From Thiohalobacter sp. (GTDB lineage: Bacteria > Pseudomonadota > Gammaproteobacteria > DSM-19610), in NCBI GenBank assembly GCA_027010005.1, contig JALVCM010000454.1:1-7372 (forward strand): a stretch of 7,372 nucleotides of DNA, given 5' to 3'. The notes under the pieces were generated by a model that did no database searches, was not told where the DNA came from, and worked only from the letters and a program-made list of their open reading frames with translations. Made by a program: the position numbers and the translations under genes. Shown here one piece after another: positions 1 to 6,866 of this stretch. The first letter of the stretch is position 1; the number at the start of each line of letters is the position of its first letter.

Positions 1-1
1 G

Positions 2-166
2 GTGGAGGAGCACCTGAGCCGGAAAATCCTGGAAACAGTGTGTGATGTGGGGCGTTTTGACGAGTCCCCGGGTACGGGTATCGCCTTCCAGATCGATGTC
101 GAGGATGCCGTGGGAGTCCAGCACCAGGTGATGGAGCTGGTGGGACGTGTGGAGGATGAGTTATGA
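2..166 (+). CDS. P-II-like signalling protein, C-terminal part (5' end outside window)
   Basis: The frame is open from the first bases and ends in TGA at 164-166, giving the last 54 residues of a protein. The visible part reads VEEHLSRKILETV, then GTGIAFQIDVEDAVGV. This fits the second half of the GlnB/P-II ferredoxin-like fold: a helix after V-E, a glycine-rich stretch, a strand, then the V-E-x-A-V/I turn. Classical GlnB has GDGKIFV at this point; here it is GTGIAFQ, as in divergent P-II-like proteins that sit beside transporters and bicarbonate or nitrogen systems. The T-loop lies upstream, so modification sites cannot be judged. Its stop overlaps the next start by four bases (ATGA, 163-166), so it is probably translationally coupled to the CBS protein. 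P-II proteins usually bind ATP/ADP and 2-oxoglutarate or another small effector and regulate a partner protein. The partner here is unknown, possibly encoded upstream. The family call rests on a short fragment. Confidence 0.62.
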   Translation: MEEHLSRKILETVCDVGRFDESPGTGIAFQIDVEDAVGVQHQVMELVGRVEDEL

Positions 167-561
167 ATGAACGCAAGGTGGTACGGGTTCGCGACGTTAT
201 GAAGTCCGGATTCGATATGATCGATGGAAAGCTGACAGTGGCCGATGCCCTGAAGACAATGCAGCACGTGGAGACCAAGTGCCTGATTGTCGACAAGCGT
301 CATGAGGACGATGAGTATGGCATGGTACTGTTATCCGATATTGCCAAACAGGTGCTGGCGTGTGATCGTTCACCGGAAAGGGTCAATATCTACGAGATCA
401 TGTCCAAGCCGGTGATATCAGTGCGCTCCGATATGGATATCCGTTACTGTGCGCGCATGTTCGAGCAGTTCGGGCTTTCCCGTGCCCCGGTGATCGACGA
501 CAGGAAGGTGGTCGGGATTGTCAGTTTCACGGATATGGTTTTGAAGGGGTTTGATTTCTAG
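163..561 (+). CDS. Small two-CBS-domain protein
   Basis: This 132-residue protein is almost entirely a tandem CBS pair (Bateman module). CBS1 covers about residues 10-68 (RVRDVMKSGF, the DVM opening, then a hydrophobic strand and a GMVLLSDI ending). CBS2 covers about 77-130 (YEIMSKPVISV, then APVIDDRKVVGIVSFTDMV). The I/V-M near the start and the G-I/M-V-x-x-x-D-I/M near the end of each repeat are typical. CBS pairs usually bind adenine nucleotides such as AMP, ATP or SAM and act as energy or ligand sensors. There is no fused enzyme or channel domain, so it probably acts in trans as a cytosolic regulator. The start is firm: a strong GGAGG at 151-155 lies seven bases before ATG, and the ATG overlaps the stop of the P-II-like gene. 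A P-II-like sensor followed by a CBS sensor suggests joint nucleotide-responsive control of an upstream-encoded transporter or enzyme; this is inference. Confidence 0.85.
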   Translation: MNERKVVRVRDVMKSGFDMIDGKLTVADALKTMQHVETKCLIVDKRHEDDEYGMVLLSDIAKQVLACDRSPERVNIYEIMSKPVISVRSDMDIRYCARMFEQFGLSRAPVIDDRKVVGIVSFTDMVLKGFDF

Positions 562-600
562 CGTTGTGGCCAGGGTTAACAGATGCGGGGTGGTTACTGA

Positions 601-2151
601 ATGAAACCTGACGGGAATTCAGAAACAAGGGACAGTGATGCCCTGCGCAAACGTTGGGGGCGTATACTCGAAAATTCGTTTGACGAGATATACCTGTTTG
701 CGGCAGACAGTCTGAAATTTCTGCACGTATCACGGGGGGCATTGCTGAACATCGGTTATACCATGCAGGAAATGCGGCAGCTGACGGCAATCGATATCAA
801 GCCTGAAATCAACGCAACGGAGTTTGCCGCCTTGCTGGAACCTTTACGTGATGGACGCCAGGAGCGAGTTGTTTTCGAGACTTGTCACCAGCGCAAGGAT
901 GGCAGTCGTTACCTGGTTGAGGTAAGGCTCCAGTTTGCCGCAGAAGAGTCTCCACCCGTCTATATTGCCATCATCCTGGACATCACTGAACGCCGGCAGG
1001 CTGAACAGGCTGTCATTGAAAGTGAGCGGCGTTATCACGCGCTTGCCCGCATTGCCCCGGTAGGTATCTTCCGTACCGATGTTCTCGGTAATTGTATTTA
1101 TACCAATGAACGCTGGAACCAGATAGCGGGCATGAGTTCCGAACAGGCGATGGGTGAAGGCTGGGCCATGGCGCTGCACCCGGAAGACCGGGAACGTGTA
1201 TTCACGGATTGGTACCAGGCATCAAAGGCGCAGGTTCCATTTTATACAGAATGTCGATTTCAGCGCCCGGACGGACACATTAGTGCATTGCTTGTACAGG
1301 CCACGGCTGAACAGGATGCCAGTGGTGATGTGGTCGGCTACGTGGGGACAGTCACTGATATAAGCGTGCAGAAAAATATCGAGGATGAACTTCGTATACA
1401 CCGGGAACACCTGGAAGAGCTGGTTTCGGAACGAACGCGTGCGCTGGAACTTGCCAACCGTGAACTGGAAGCCTTTGCCTATTCTATCTCTCATGACTTG
1501 CGTACCCCCTTGCGTACGATCGACGGTTTTTCCCACGCGCTGGAAGAAGATTGTGCGGACGTGATTGGTGACGAGGGCAGGGACCACCTGCGCCGGGTAC
1601 GTGCCGCCACTCAGCACATGGGCAGGCTTATCGATGATATCCTGAAGCTGTCACGGATGAGCCGGGGTGAGATGCAATGGTCTGAGGTAGACATAAGCCT
1701 GCTTTCCAGCGAGGCTGTTGAAAGATTGCGGGAAGCAGAGCCGGAACGCCAGGTCGATATATCTGTGGCCGGCAACATGCAGGGAAGGGGTGACCCGGTA
1801 TTGCTTGGCGTGGTCCTGGATAACCTGATCGGAAATGCCTGGAAATATACCGGCCTGAAAGATGATGCCAGTATCGAGGTTGGTGTGCTGGAACAGGAAG
1901 GAGAACAGGTCTATTTCGTGAAAGACAATGGCGCCGGTTTTGATATGAGTTACATCGATAAGTTGTTTGGGATTTTCCAGCGTCTTCACAAGGTCGGTGA
2001 ATTTGATGGTGCCGGTATCGGTCTGGCTACCGTGCAGCGGATTATTCACCGCCACAATGGCCGTATATGGGCCAAGGCAGAGGTCGACAAGGGCGCCAGC
2101 TTCTTTTTTACACTGGGTGCACCAATGTCTCGGCCCCCGGGTGATGTGTGA
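601..2151 (+). CDS. Soluble PAS-PAS sensor histidine kinase
   Basis: This 516-residue protein has two PAS domains: about 20-131, closing with DITERRQ, and about 145-255, with HPEDRERVF and closing with TVTDIS. A coiled-coil linker follows at about 256-290. The HisKA dimerisation domain has the phospho-acceptor H298 in SISHDLRTPLRTIDGF. The HATPase_c domain shows the N box at N412 (DNLIGNAWKYT), the G1 box D442-N-G-A-G-F, the F box LFGIFQRLH, and the G2 box G470-A-G-I-G-L. All catalytic motifs are intact. I see no membrane segment, signal peptide or receiver domain, so it should be a cytosolic kinase passing phosphate to an unlinked response regulator; none is in the window. The kinase core resembles the Cph1-like PAS-kinase group. 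What the PAS domains sense cannot be read from the sequence. The start is fixed by an in-frame TGA at 598-600, with a purine-rich GGGGTGG at 587-593. It lies 39 bases after the CBS gene, probably in the same transcript. Confidence 0.93.
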   Translation: MKPDGNSETRDSDALRKRWGRILENSFDEIYLFAADSLKFLHVSRGALLNIGYTMQEMRQLTAIDIKPEINATEFAALLEPLRDGRQERVVFETCHQRKDGSRYLVEVRLQFAAEESPPVYIAIILDITERRQAEQAVIESERRYHALARIAPVGIFRTDVLGNCIYTNERWNQIAGMSSEQAMGEGWAMALHPEDRERVFTDWYQASKAQVPFYTECRFQRPDGHISALLVQATAEQDASGDVVGYVGTVTDISVQKNIEDELRIHREHLEELVSERTRALELANRELEAFAYSISHDLRTPLRTIDGFSHALEEDCADVIGDEGRDHLRRVRAATQHMGRLIDDILKLSRMSRGEMQWSEVDISLLSSEAVERLREAEPERQVDISVAGNMQGRGDPVLLGVVLDNLIGNAWKYTGLKDDASIEVGVLEQEGEQVYFVKDNGAGFDMSYIDKLFGIFQRLHKVGEFDGAGIGLATVQRIIHRHNGRIWAKAEVDKGASFFFTLGAPMSRPPGDV

Positions 2152-2168
2152 CCCGGGGGCGGGTGCAC
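2117..2168 (+). terminator. Strong GC hairpin over the kinase stop codon, possible terminator
   Basis: GCCCCCGGGT (2133-2142) and ACCCGGGGGC (2151-2160) form a perfect ten-base-pair stem with an eight-base loop, and the TGA stop (2149-2151) lies at the loop/right-arm junction. Outside it, GTGCACC (2117-2123) can pair with GGTGCAC (2162-2168) across an asymmetric bulge, extending the structure. There is no T-run on either strand, so it is not a textbook intrinsic terminator. It may stabilise the mRNA 3' end, pause polymerase, or be the scar of an old junction. Confidence 0.45.
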
Positions 2169-2214
2169 AAGCTGCCAGCCCGACGAGAATCAGCAGGAGA
2201 GCAAGACCGGACGG
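2150..2214 (-). pseudogene. Possible lipoprotein signal-peptide remnant
   Basis: Read on the minus strand directly after the TAG at 2217-2215, the frame gives a hydrophobic run ALLLILVGLAACAPAPG, which contains a good lipobox (L-A-A-C). The frame then runs into the antisense of the kinase 3' end. No start codon is present in this frame, so it cannot be a working gene. It lies immediately downstream of the SBP56-like remnant and on the same strand. In bacteria with methanethiol oxidase, the SBP56 gene is often followed by a SCO1/SenC-type gene, and such proteins can be membrane-anchored lipoproteins. This could therefore be the start of such a gene, truncated by a deletion. Only about 20 residues support this, so chance is a real alternative. 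Confidence 0.22.
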
Positions 2215-2500
2215 CTAGTGGAATCCACCGCGTGGCGTTGCTGCCGGGTCAAAGAAGATCTGGTGTGGTCCGGCTGGACCAATAGTGTTTTTCTTCTGGA
2301 TGGAACTCGTATCGACAAAGAACTCCAGATCCAGCGCCATGCCACCGCAGGAATGGCTGGAAAGGATCCTCGATATTCCACTGCTGGATATTGCCGCCTT
2401 CCGGCCCACCTCCGCCAACCCAGTTGGCGATGTAAAGGTACTTGTCATCGCTGGATAACAGAACTGCCTTCATTGTCAGCACTGGACACGAAAAGATCAC
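2215..2500 (-). pseudogene. Broken C-terminal fragment of an SBP56/methanethiol-oxidase-like beta-propeller
   Basis: On the minus strand, one frame (about 2473 down to 2348) reads [17 protein letters not shown] followed by [15 protein letters not shown]. This is a beta-propeller blade like those of selenium-binding protein 56 (S-L-D-D-K-x-L-Y-V-x-x-W, then Q-Y-D-I-x-D-P-x-x-P). From 2346 to the TAG at 2217-2215 a second frame reads [12 protein letters not shown], then [14 protein letters not shown]. This resembles the family's C-terminal end (G-G-M/L-x-x-D-x-x-F-F-V-D, then A-H-Q/E-x-R). The two frames join at about 2347, where one extra base, or an internal deletion that also removed residues, would break the gene. 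Full-length relatives are roughly 400-470 residues; only about 85 remain, and the start and most of the propeller are missing. Intact members oxidise methanethiol or bind selenium, but this fragment should be non-functional. The homology is judged by eye. The + strand frame across the region looks like its shadow. Confidence 0.55.
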
Positions 2501-2560
2501 AATCCGTGAAAATTTTATTCTGGCTGTGTGACATCTGTGCCAGATGAATCGAGTGCGGAC

Positions 2561-2588
2561 TTTACCTGATGCCCGGTACCTGTATTAT
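2561..2588 (+). promoter_or_regulatory. Candidate sigma70-type promoter for the TusA-fusion gene
   Basis: TTTACC (2561-2566, four of six matches to TTGACA) and TATTAT (2583-2588, five of six to TATAAT) are separated by 16 bases. Transcription would start near 2595, about 34 bases before the ATG at 2629. The site follows the decayed segment, so the gene may have its own promoter rather than being read from the kinase unit. Confidence 0.4.
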
Positions 2589-2628
2589 GATCCGGCAACG
2601 GTTTGCGTGATTTGACAGAAGAGGCACC

Positions 2629-3363
2629 ATGACAAAAACAGCTACCGCAACGTGTACAGAGGATATTGATGCTCTCCCGTTTGTCGAGCTGGCAACCGGC
2701 TCGCTGGCAGGTATATTGAACTGGGATGAACTTGACCAGGTCTGGCGACGTATCTGCGAGGATGCCGGATCGGGTTGGTATCTATACCGGTCGGGTGAGC
2801 AGCCAGCCGGTAGCACGGTAACTGCTGATGAACTCCAGGCCCATATCGAATCACTCAATACCCATCTGCACGCGTCGCACGACAGGGTCTATTGTGGGGT
2901 TGTCTATGTCGATTCAGTCACCGAGCCGACACTGGTAAAGATTTTTGACCCGGAATCACTGACATCATTGTGCAATATTTATGGCAAGACACCCTTGCAT
3001 GGCTGGGTCATCTCCAGGCTGAAGCCGGTCAATCTGAAGGCAATGGAGGAGGCCGATGCTGACTTTCAGCGCCATGAGCAGGGACAATTCCTGCCTTCTG
3101 TGCCTGACATTACGGCAGCAGAACGACACTATTCCGGAGAGACAGCTGACACGCTCGACGCAAGGCGTATGGGTTGTCCATTACCGATCATAAATACCTG
3201 CCGTGCCCTGAAACGCCTTTCTACAGGCCAGGTACTCGAGGTTGTGACCATCGAGCCGGGTGCACTGAATGATATTGATTATATCTGCCGCCAGACAGGC
3301 GGCAGTCTTGTTGCACTGGAACAGGCCAGTTACGGCTATTCCTTTTTTATCCGCAAGACCTGA
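2629..3363 (+). CDS. Fusion protein: unrecognised N-terminal domain plus C-terminal TusA sulfur-carrier domain
   Basis: This is a 244-residue cytosolic protein with no signal peptide or membrane segment. Residues about 176-244 form a complete TusA/SirA-like domain. It opens LDARRMGCPLP, with the sulfur-carrying Cys183 in a CPxP motif, continues with a helix (CRALKRLSTGQVLEV), and ends with the family pattern C-R-Q-T-G-G and YSFFIRK. TusA proteins carry a persulfide and hand it on, in tRNA thiolation or, in sulfur oxidisers, between rhodanese, DsrE and Dsr/Hdr enzymes. Residues about 12-130 form a separate globular domain I cannot name (PFVELATGSLAGILNWDELD, YCGVVYVD, LVKIFDP, PLHGWVISRL), with cysteines at 89 and 115. 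A charged linker (about 131-175) joins them. A lone TusA is about 80 residues, so the extension is unusual. Start: AGAGG about six bases before ATG. It converges on valS with 18 bases between stops. The TusA part is firm; the pathway is not shown. Confidence 0.85.
   Translation: MTKTATATCTEDIDALPFVELATGSLAGILNWDELDQVWRRICEDAGSGWYLYRSGEQPAGSTVTADELQAHIESLNTHLHASHDRVYCGVVYVDSVTEPTLVKIFDPESLTSLCNIYGKTPLHGWVISRLKPVNLKAMEEADADFQRHEQGQFLPSVPDITAAERHYSGETADTLDARRMGCPLPIINTCRALKRLSTGQVLEVVTIEPGALNDIDYICRQTGGSLVALEQASYGYSFFIRKT
3285..3305 (+). other. GC hairpin within the TusA domain coding sequence
   Basis: CTGCCGCC (3285-3292) and GGCGGCAG (3298-3305) form a perfect eight-base-pair stem around the loop AGACA, followed on the + strand by the T-rich TCTTGTT. 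It resembles an intrinsic terminator but lies inside the gene, about 55 bases before the stop, in codons for the conserved C-R-Q-T-G-G stretch. On the minus strand it lies 77 bases beyond the valS stop and could help end or protect the valS transcript, although no T-run follows on that side. It may be incidental. Confidence 0.3.
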
Positions 3364-3381
3364 TCACGGGGAGCTTGCCAG

Positions 3382-6195
3382 TTACAGCCGGGCAATTTTC
3401 TCCAGCTGCTCTTCCAGCTGACGGATCGTGGTGCGGATGTCCTCGAGTTTGGCTTTTTCCTTTTCCACCACGGCGGCGGGCGCCTTGTCGACAAAACTGG
3501 CGTTGCCGAGCTTCTTCTCGGTGCGTTCCAGTTCGTTGCGCTTGCGTTCCAGCTCCTTGTTCAGGCGCGCCTGCTCGGCGTCCTTGTCGATCAGGCCGGC
3601 CATGGGGATCAGGACTTTCATCTCACCGACCAGCGCGGTCGCGGATTCCGGGCCTTCCCGGTCGCCCAGCCATTCGATGGATTCGACACGGGCCAGTGAG
3701 GCGACAAAGTTACGGTTGGCTTCAAGGCGCTGTTGATCACTTTCACTGCCGTTCTGTAACAGTACCGGTAGTGGCTTGCGCGGGTCGATATTCATGCCGC
3801 TGCGGATCTTGCGCACGCCCAGCACAAACTGTTTGACCCAGTCAATTTCCGTGACAGCGGTTGCGTCGATCAGTGTTTCATCCGGCTCGGGATAGGGCTG
3901 AAGCATGATGGTCTCACCCTCGACGCCGGCCAGTGGCGCGATACGTTGCCAGATCTCTTCGGTGATGAACGGGATGATCGGGTGGGCGAGGCGCAGCACG
4001 GTTTCGAGCACGCGCACCAGTGTCTGTCGTGTGCCGCGTTGGGCGGCTACACCGGTATTTTCATCGGTCAGTACCGCCTTGGAGAGTTCCAGGTACCAGT
4101 CACAGTATTCATCCCAGATAAAGGCGTAGATGGCCTGTGCCGCCAGGTCGAGCCGGTAGTGGTTTATATTTTCGATGACCTGCTGTTCGGTCTGTTGCAG
4201 CAGCGACAGTATCCAGCGGTCGGCGCTGCTCAGTTCGGTATCACCACCCTGCTGACCGCAATCCTTGTCCTCAGTGTTCATCAACACATACCGGGCGGCA
4301 TTCCATAACTTGTTACAGAAGTTGCGGTAGCCTTCGATCCGGTTCAGGTCAAAATTGATATCACGCCCGGTAGACGCCATGGCGGCGAAGGTAAAGCGCA
4401 GCGCATCGGTCCCGAAAGACGGGATGCCGTTCGGAAAGTCCTTGCGGGTCTGTCGGGTGATCTTTTCCGCGAGGTGGGGCTGCATCATGCTGCCGGCGCG
4501 TTTTTCCACCAGCGATTCCAGGTCGATACCATCGATCAGGTCGATAGGGTCAAGCACGTTACCCTTTGACTTGGACATCTTGTTGCCGTGCGCGTCGCGC
4601 ACCAGCCCGTGGATATAGACTTCACGGAACGGGACATCACCCATGAACTTCAGGCCCATCATGATCATGCGTGCGACCCAGAAGAAAATAATATCGAAGC
4701 CGGTAACCAGTACGCTGGTCGGGTAGAAGGTTTTCAGGCGTTCGGTCTGTTCGGGCCAGCCCAGGGTGCTGAACGGCCACAGTGCCGAGCTGAACCAGGT
4801 GTCCAGTACATCCTCGTCCTGGCGCAGTGTGACATCATCGGCAAGCTTGTGCTGCCTGCGTACCTCGGCCTCGTTACGGCCGACGTAGACGTTCTCCTGG
4901 TCGTCGTACCAGGCCGGAATACGGTGTCCCCACCAGATCTGCCGCGAGATGCACCAGTCCTGGATGTTGCGCATCCATTCAAAATAGGTGTTCTTCCAGT
5001 TGTCGGGCACAAAACGGATATCACCGTCCTCGACGGCCTTGATGGCCGGGTCGGCCAGCGGTTGCACACGGACATACCACTGGTCCGTCAGAAAGGGTTC
5101 GATCACAGCGTTGGAACGGTCACCGCGTGGCACCACCAGCTTGTGGTCTTCGATCTTTTCCAGCAGGCCCAGGGTTTCCAGGTCCTTGACGATCTGTTTG
5201 CGCGCCACGAAGCGGTCCATGCCGATGTAGGGTTCAGGGATTAATCCATCTTCTTCCGACTCGTTTTCACGGATGGCGGCGTCACGGGTAAAGACATTGA
5301 TCAATCCCCCGTGCGGTTGTTCGCTGATGGCATTCTCGTCACGGTGGCGCAGCCAGACCTGGTAGTCGTTGAAGTCGTGTGCCGGCGTGATCTTTACGCA
5401 ACCGGTACCGAATTCCGGGTCGACATACTCATCGGCAATAATCGGGATCCTGCGCCCGGTCAGCGGCAGTTCGACGAACTCGCCGAGCAGGTGTTTGTAG
5501 CGCTCGTCACCGGGGTGTACGGCCACGGCACAGTCACCGAGGAGTGTTTCGGGACGGGTAGTTGCCACCACCATTTCACCGGTACCGTTGCTGAGCGGAT
5601 AGCGCATGTGCCACAGGTGACCGTTCTCTTCCTGTGACAGGACTTCCAGATCGGAGATGGCGGTGTGCAGCACCGGGTCCCAGTTCACCAGCCGCTTGCC
5701 GCGGTAGATCAGGCCTTCTTCATACAGGCGGACAAATACTTCCCTGACGGCCTCGGACAGCCCCTCGTCCATGGTGAAGCGTTCATGCTCCCAGTCCAGC
5801 GAGGAACCCATACGGCGCAGTTGCCGGGTAATGTGTCCACCGGAGGTTTTTTTCCACTCCCACACGCGCTCGATAAACGCCTCGCGGCCGAGGTCGTGGC
5901 GGGTCTTGCCTTCCGCTTCCAGTTGGCGTTCCACCACCATCTGGGTGGCGATGCCGGCGTGGTCGCTGCCGGCCTGCCACAGGGTATTGTCGCCGCGCAT
6001 GCGGTGAAAGCGGATCAGCGCATCCATCAGCGTGTCCTGGAAGGCGTGCCCCATGTGCAGACTACCGGTCACATTAGGTGGCGGGATCATGATGCAGTAG
6101 GGCTGGCCTTCGCCGCGGGGGGCAAAATAGCCCCTGTCTTCCCAGGTCTGGTACCAGCGCTGCTCGATCTGATGGGGGTCGTAGGTTTTTTCCAT
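3382..6195 (-). CDS. valS: Valyl-tRNA synthetase
   Basis: This cytosolic class I enzyme (937 residues from the chosen start) joins valine to tRNA-Val with ATP and clears mischarged threonine. From the N-terminus, the first part of the Rossmann catalytic core carries [15 protein letters not shown] (HMGH at 47-50). The CP1 editing domain includes [10 protein letters not shown] (from 212). The second core half has the KMSKS signature at 539-543 ([14 protein letters not shown]). An anticodon-binding helical domain follows, then a C-terminal coiled-coil arm from about 864, with the family hallmark [13 protein letters not shown]. Length and motifs are complete. The open frame reaches back to 6273, but I place the start at ATG 6195-6193. 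There the protein begins [15 protein letters not shown], matching the N-terminus of known enzymes, and the 26 extra codons run across the probable promoter. The ribosome binding site before this ATG is weak. It converges with the TusA-fusion gene, and pepA/holC, common neighbours in this class, are absent. Confidence 0.98.
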   Translation of the reverse strand: MEKTYDPHQIEQRWYQTWEDRGYFAPRGEGQPYCIMIPPPNVTGSLHMGHAFQDTLMDALIRFHRMRGDNTLWQAGSDHAGIATQMVVERQLEAEGKTRHDLGREAFIERVWEWKKTSGGHITRQLRRMGSSLDWEHERFTMDEGLSEAVREVFVRLYEEGLIYRGKRLVNWDPVLHTAISDLEVLSQEENGHLWHMRYPLSNGTGEMVVATTRPETLLGDCAVAVHPGDERYKHLLGEFVELPLTGRRIPIIADEYVDPEFGTGCVKITPAHDFNDYQVWLRHRDENAISEQPHGGLINVFTRDAAIRENESEEDGLIPEPYIGMDRFVARKQIVKDLETLGLLEKIEDHKLVVPRGDRSNAVIEPFLTDQWYVRVQPLADPAIKAVEDGDIRFVPDNWKNTYFEWMRNIQDWCISRQIWWGHRIPAWYDDQENVYVGRNEAEVRRQHKLADDVTLRQDEDVLDTWFSSALWPFSTLGWPEQTERLKTFYPTSVLVTGFDIIFFWVARMIMMGLKFMGDVPFREVYIHGLVRDAHGNKMSKSKGNVLDPIDLIDGIDLESLVEKRAGSMMQPHLAEKITRQTRKDFPNGIPSFGTDALRFTFAAMASTGRDINFDLNRIEGYRNFCNKLWNAARYVLMNTEDKDCGQQGGDTELSSADRWILSLLQQTEQQVIENINHYRLDLAAQAIYAFIWDEYCDWYLELSKAVLTDENTGVAAQRGTRQTLVRVLETVLRLAHPIIPFITEEIWQRIAPLAGVEGETIMLQPYPEPDETLIDATAVTEIDWVKQFVLGVRKIRSGMNIDPRKPLPVLLQNGSESDQQRLEANRNFVASLARVESIEWLGDREGPESATALVGEMKVLIPMAGLIDKDAEQARLNKELERKRNELERTEKKLGNASFVDKAPAAVVEKEKAKLEDIRTTIRQLEEQLEKIARL

Positions 6196-6237
6196 GGAAA
6201 TCAGTGATCTTTGGTTAATCTGCAAGAATGGGCGGGG

Positions 6238-6266
6238 ATTATACCGTACTGGCGGCGAAAGGTCGG
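6238..6266 (-). promoter_or_regulatory. Candidate valS promoter
   Basis: On the minus strand a perfect TATAAT (6243-6238) lies 17 bases downstream of CCGACC (6266-6261), which keeps only the central GAC of the -35 consensus. Transcription would start near 6231 and leave an untranslated leader of about 36 bases before the ATG at 6195. That leader is too short for a T-box or attenuator. The position supports the internal valS start over the longer frame. Confidence 0.55.
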
Positions 6267-6280
6267 GGGGCATCGTGTCG

Positions 6281-6289
6281 TGCTATCCT
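6281..6289 (+). promoter_or_regulatory. Weak extended -10 candidate for the exported-protein gene
   Basis: TG-C-TATCCT (6281-6289) has the form of an extended -10 element, with four of six matches to TATAAT. There is no good -35 at 17 bases. Transcription would start near 6296, about 48 bases before the ATG at 6344. This is the best I can see on this side of the divergent valS spacer, and it is weak. Confidence 0.22.
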
Positions 6290-6343
6290 CCTGTTCCGGT
6301 TGGCGTTGTGCCATGCCGTGAACACTGATATGGAGAATTCTGT

Positions 6344-6754
6344 ATGTTTCGAGCAGTACTGACGGGTTTGTTGTTGATCGCCAGCAGCAGTGTATTGGCG
6401 TTACAGTTCCCGGTTGAAATGATCGAGGGGGTCGAAGGGGCCCGTGTGGTGGTCAATATCAACAAGGAAGACCTGGACAAGGAGGTGCGCTGGACACCCT
6501 TTGAAAGTGCACCGCCGGTCACTGTGACCGATGCACTCGGCATTGTACGGACGCACCTGGCAAAAAACCCCACCCTGAAGGATGCCACACTCCAGGAAAT
6601 CCAGTTACGGCGCATTCCACACCATGAAAACAACTGGCATTACATGGTCATGGTGCAGACTATGAGAGAGGGCAACCCGGTACTTCATTACTATGTCGTG
6701 CTGATGTCGGGCAAGCTGTTCACGGCCATCCGTGAACCGGAATCGTACAAGTAG
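6344..6754 (+). CDS. Small exported protein of unknown function
   Basis: The 136-residue product starts with a clear Sec signal peptide: R3, a hydrophobic core AVLTGLLLIASSS, and cleavage probably after VLA (residue 19). This leaves a mature periplasmic protein of about 117 residues. It has no cysteine, no CxxCH and no lipobox, so it is neither a haem protein nor a lipoprotein. The mature part has a helix-like stretch (DALGIVRTHLAKN, about 63-75) followed by two strand-like segments (NNWHYMVMVQ and VLHYYVVLMSGKLFTAI). This suggests a small alpha+beta fold of the PepSY or cystatin-like kind, but I do not recognise the family. GGAG at 6332-6335, eight bases before the ATG, supports the start. 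It is divergent from valS and lies 112 bases upstream of the cytochrome P460 gene on the same strand, so the two may be co-expressed. No function is assigned. Confidence 0.8.
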   Translation: MFRAVLTGLLLIASSSVLALQFPVEMIEGVEGARVVVNINKEDLDKEVRWTPFESAPPVTVTDALGIVRTHLAKNPTLKDATLQEIQLRRIPHHENNWHYMVMVQTMREGNPVLHYYVVLMSGKLFTAIREPESYK

Positions 6755-6866
6755 CAGACAGCCTGTCGATGCCGGGGCAGAAATTTTTCCGGGGGTATGG
6801 AATAAACGGCGTTACCGATTGTTTGCAGAGGTGACATGTGTCCAACTCGTGAACAGGAACTGCCCA

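Noticed and set aside
1222..2055. Minus-strand open frames of 131 and 134 codons (1222-1617 and 1651-2055)
   Set aside because: They lie opposite the kinase, whose motifs are intact throughout, and have no recognisable products.
2218..2547. A 109-codon + strand open frame in the gap after the kinase
   Set aside because: It has no ribosome binding site and a low-complexity, Cys/Trp-rich product without recognisable motifs. The minus strand of the same stretch reads like a beta-propeller fragment, so this is its shadow.
2562..2858. A 98-codon minus-strand open frame over the start of the TusA-fusion gene
   Set aside because: It is Ser-rich with no motif, and overlaps a gene with a good start, ribosome binding site and candidate promoter.
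4588..5244. A 218-codon + strand open frame antisense to valS
   Set aside because: valS is certain here. This frame and the similar ones at 3375-3836 and 5665-6207 are typical of GC-rich antisense DNA and show no domain or ribosome binding site.
6196..6273. A 26-codon N-terminal extension of valS to an ATG at 6273
   Set aside because: Known valyl-tRNA synthetases begin at the MEKTY-like position, and the extension crosses a perfect TATAAT and has no family-like sequence.
6755..6866. Possible terminator or separate promoter between the exported-protein gene and the P460 gene
   Set aside because: I found only short, weak inverted repeats (for example GACAG-C-CTGTC with too small a loop) and no paired -35/-10 worth reporting.
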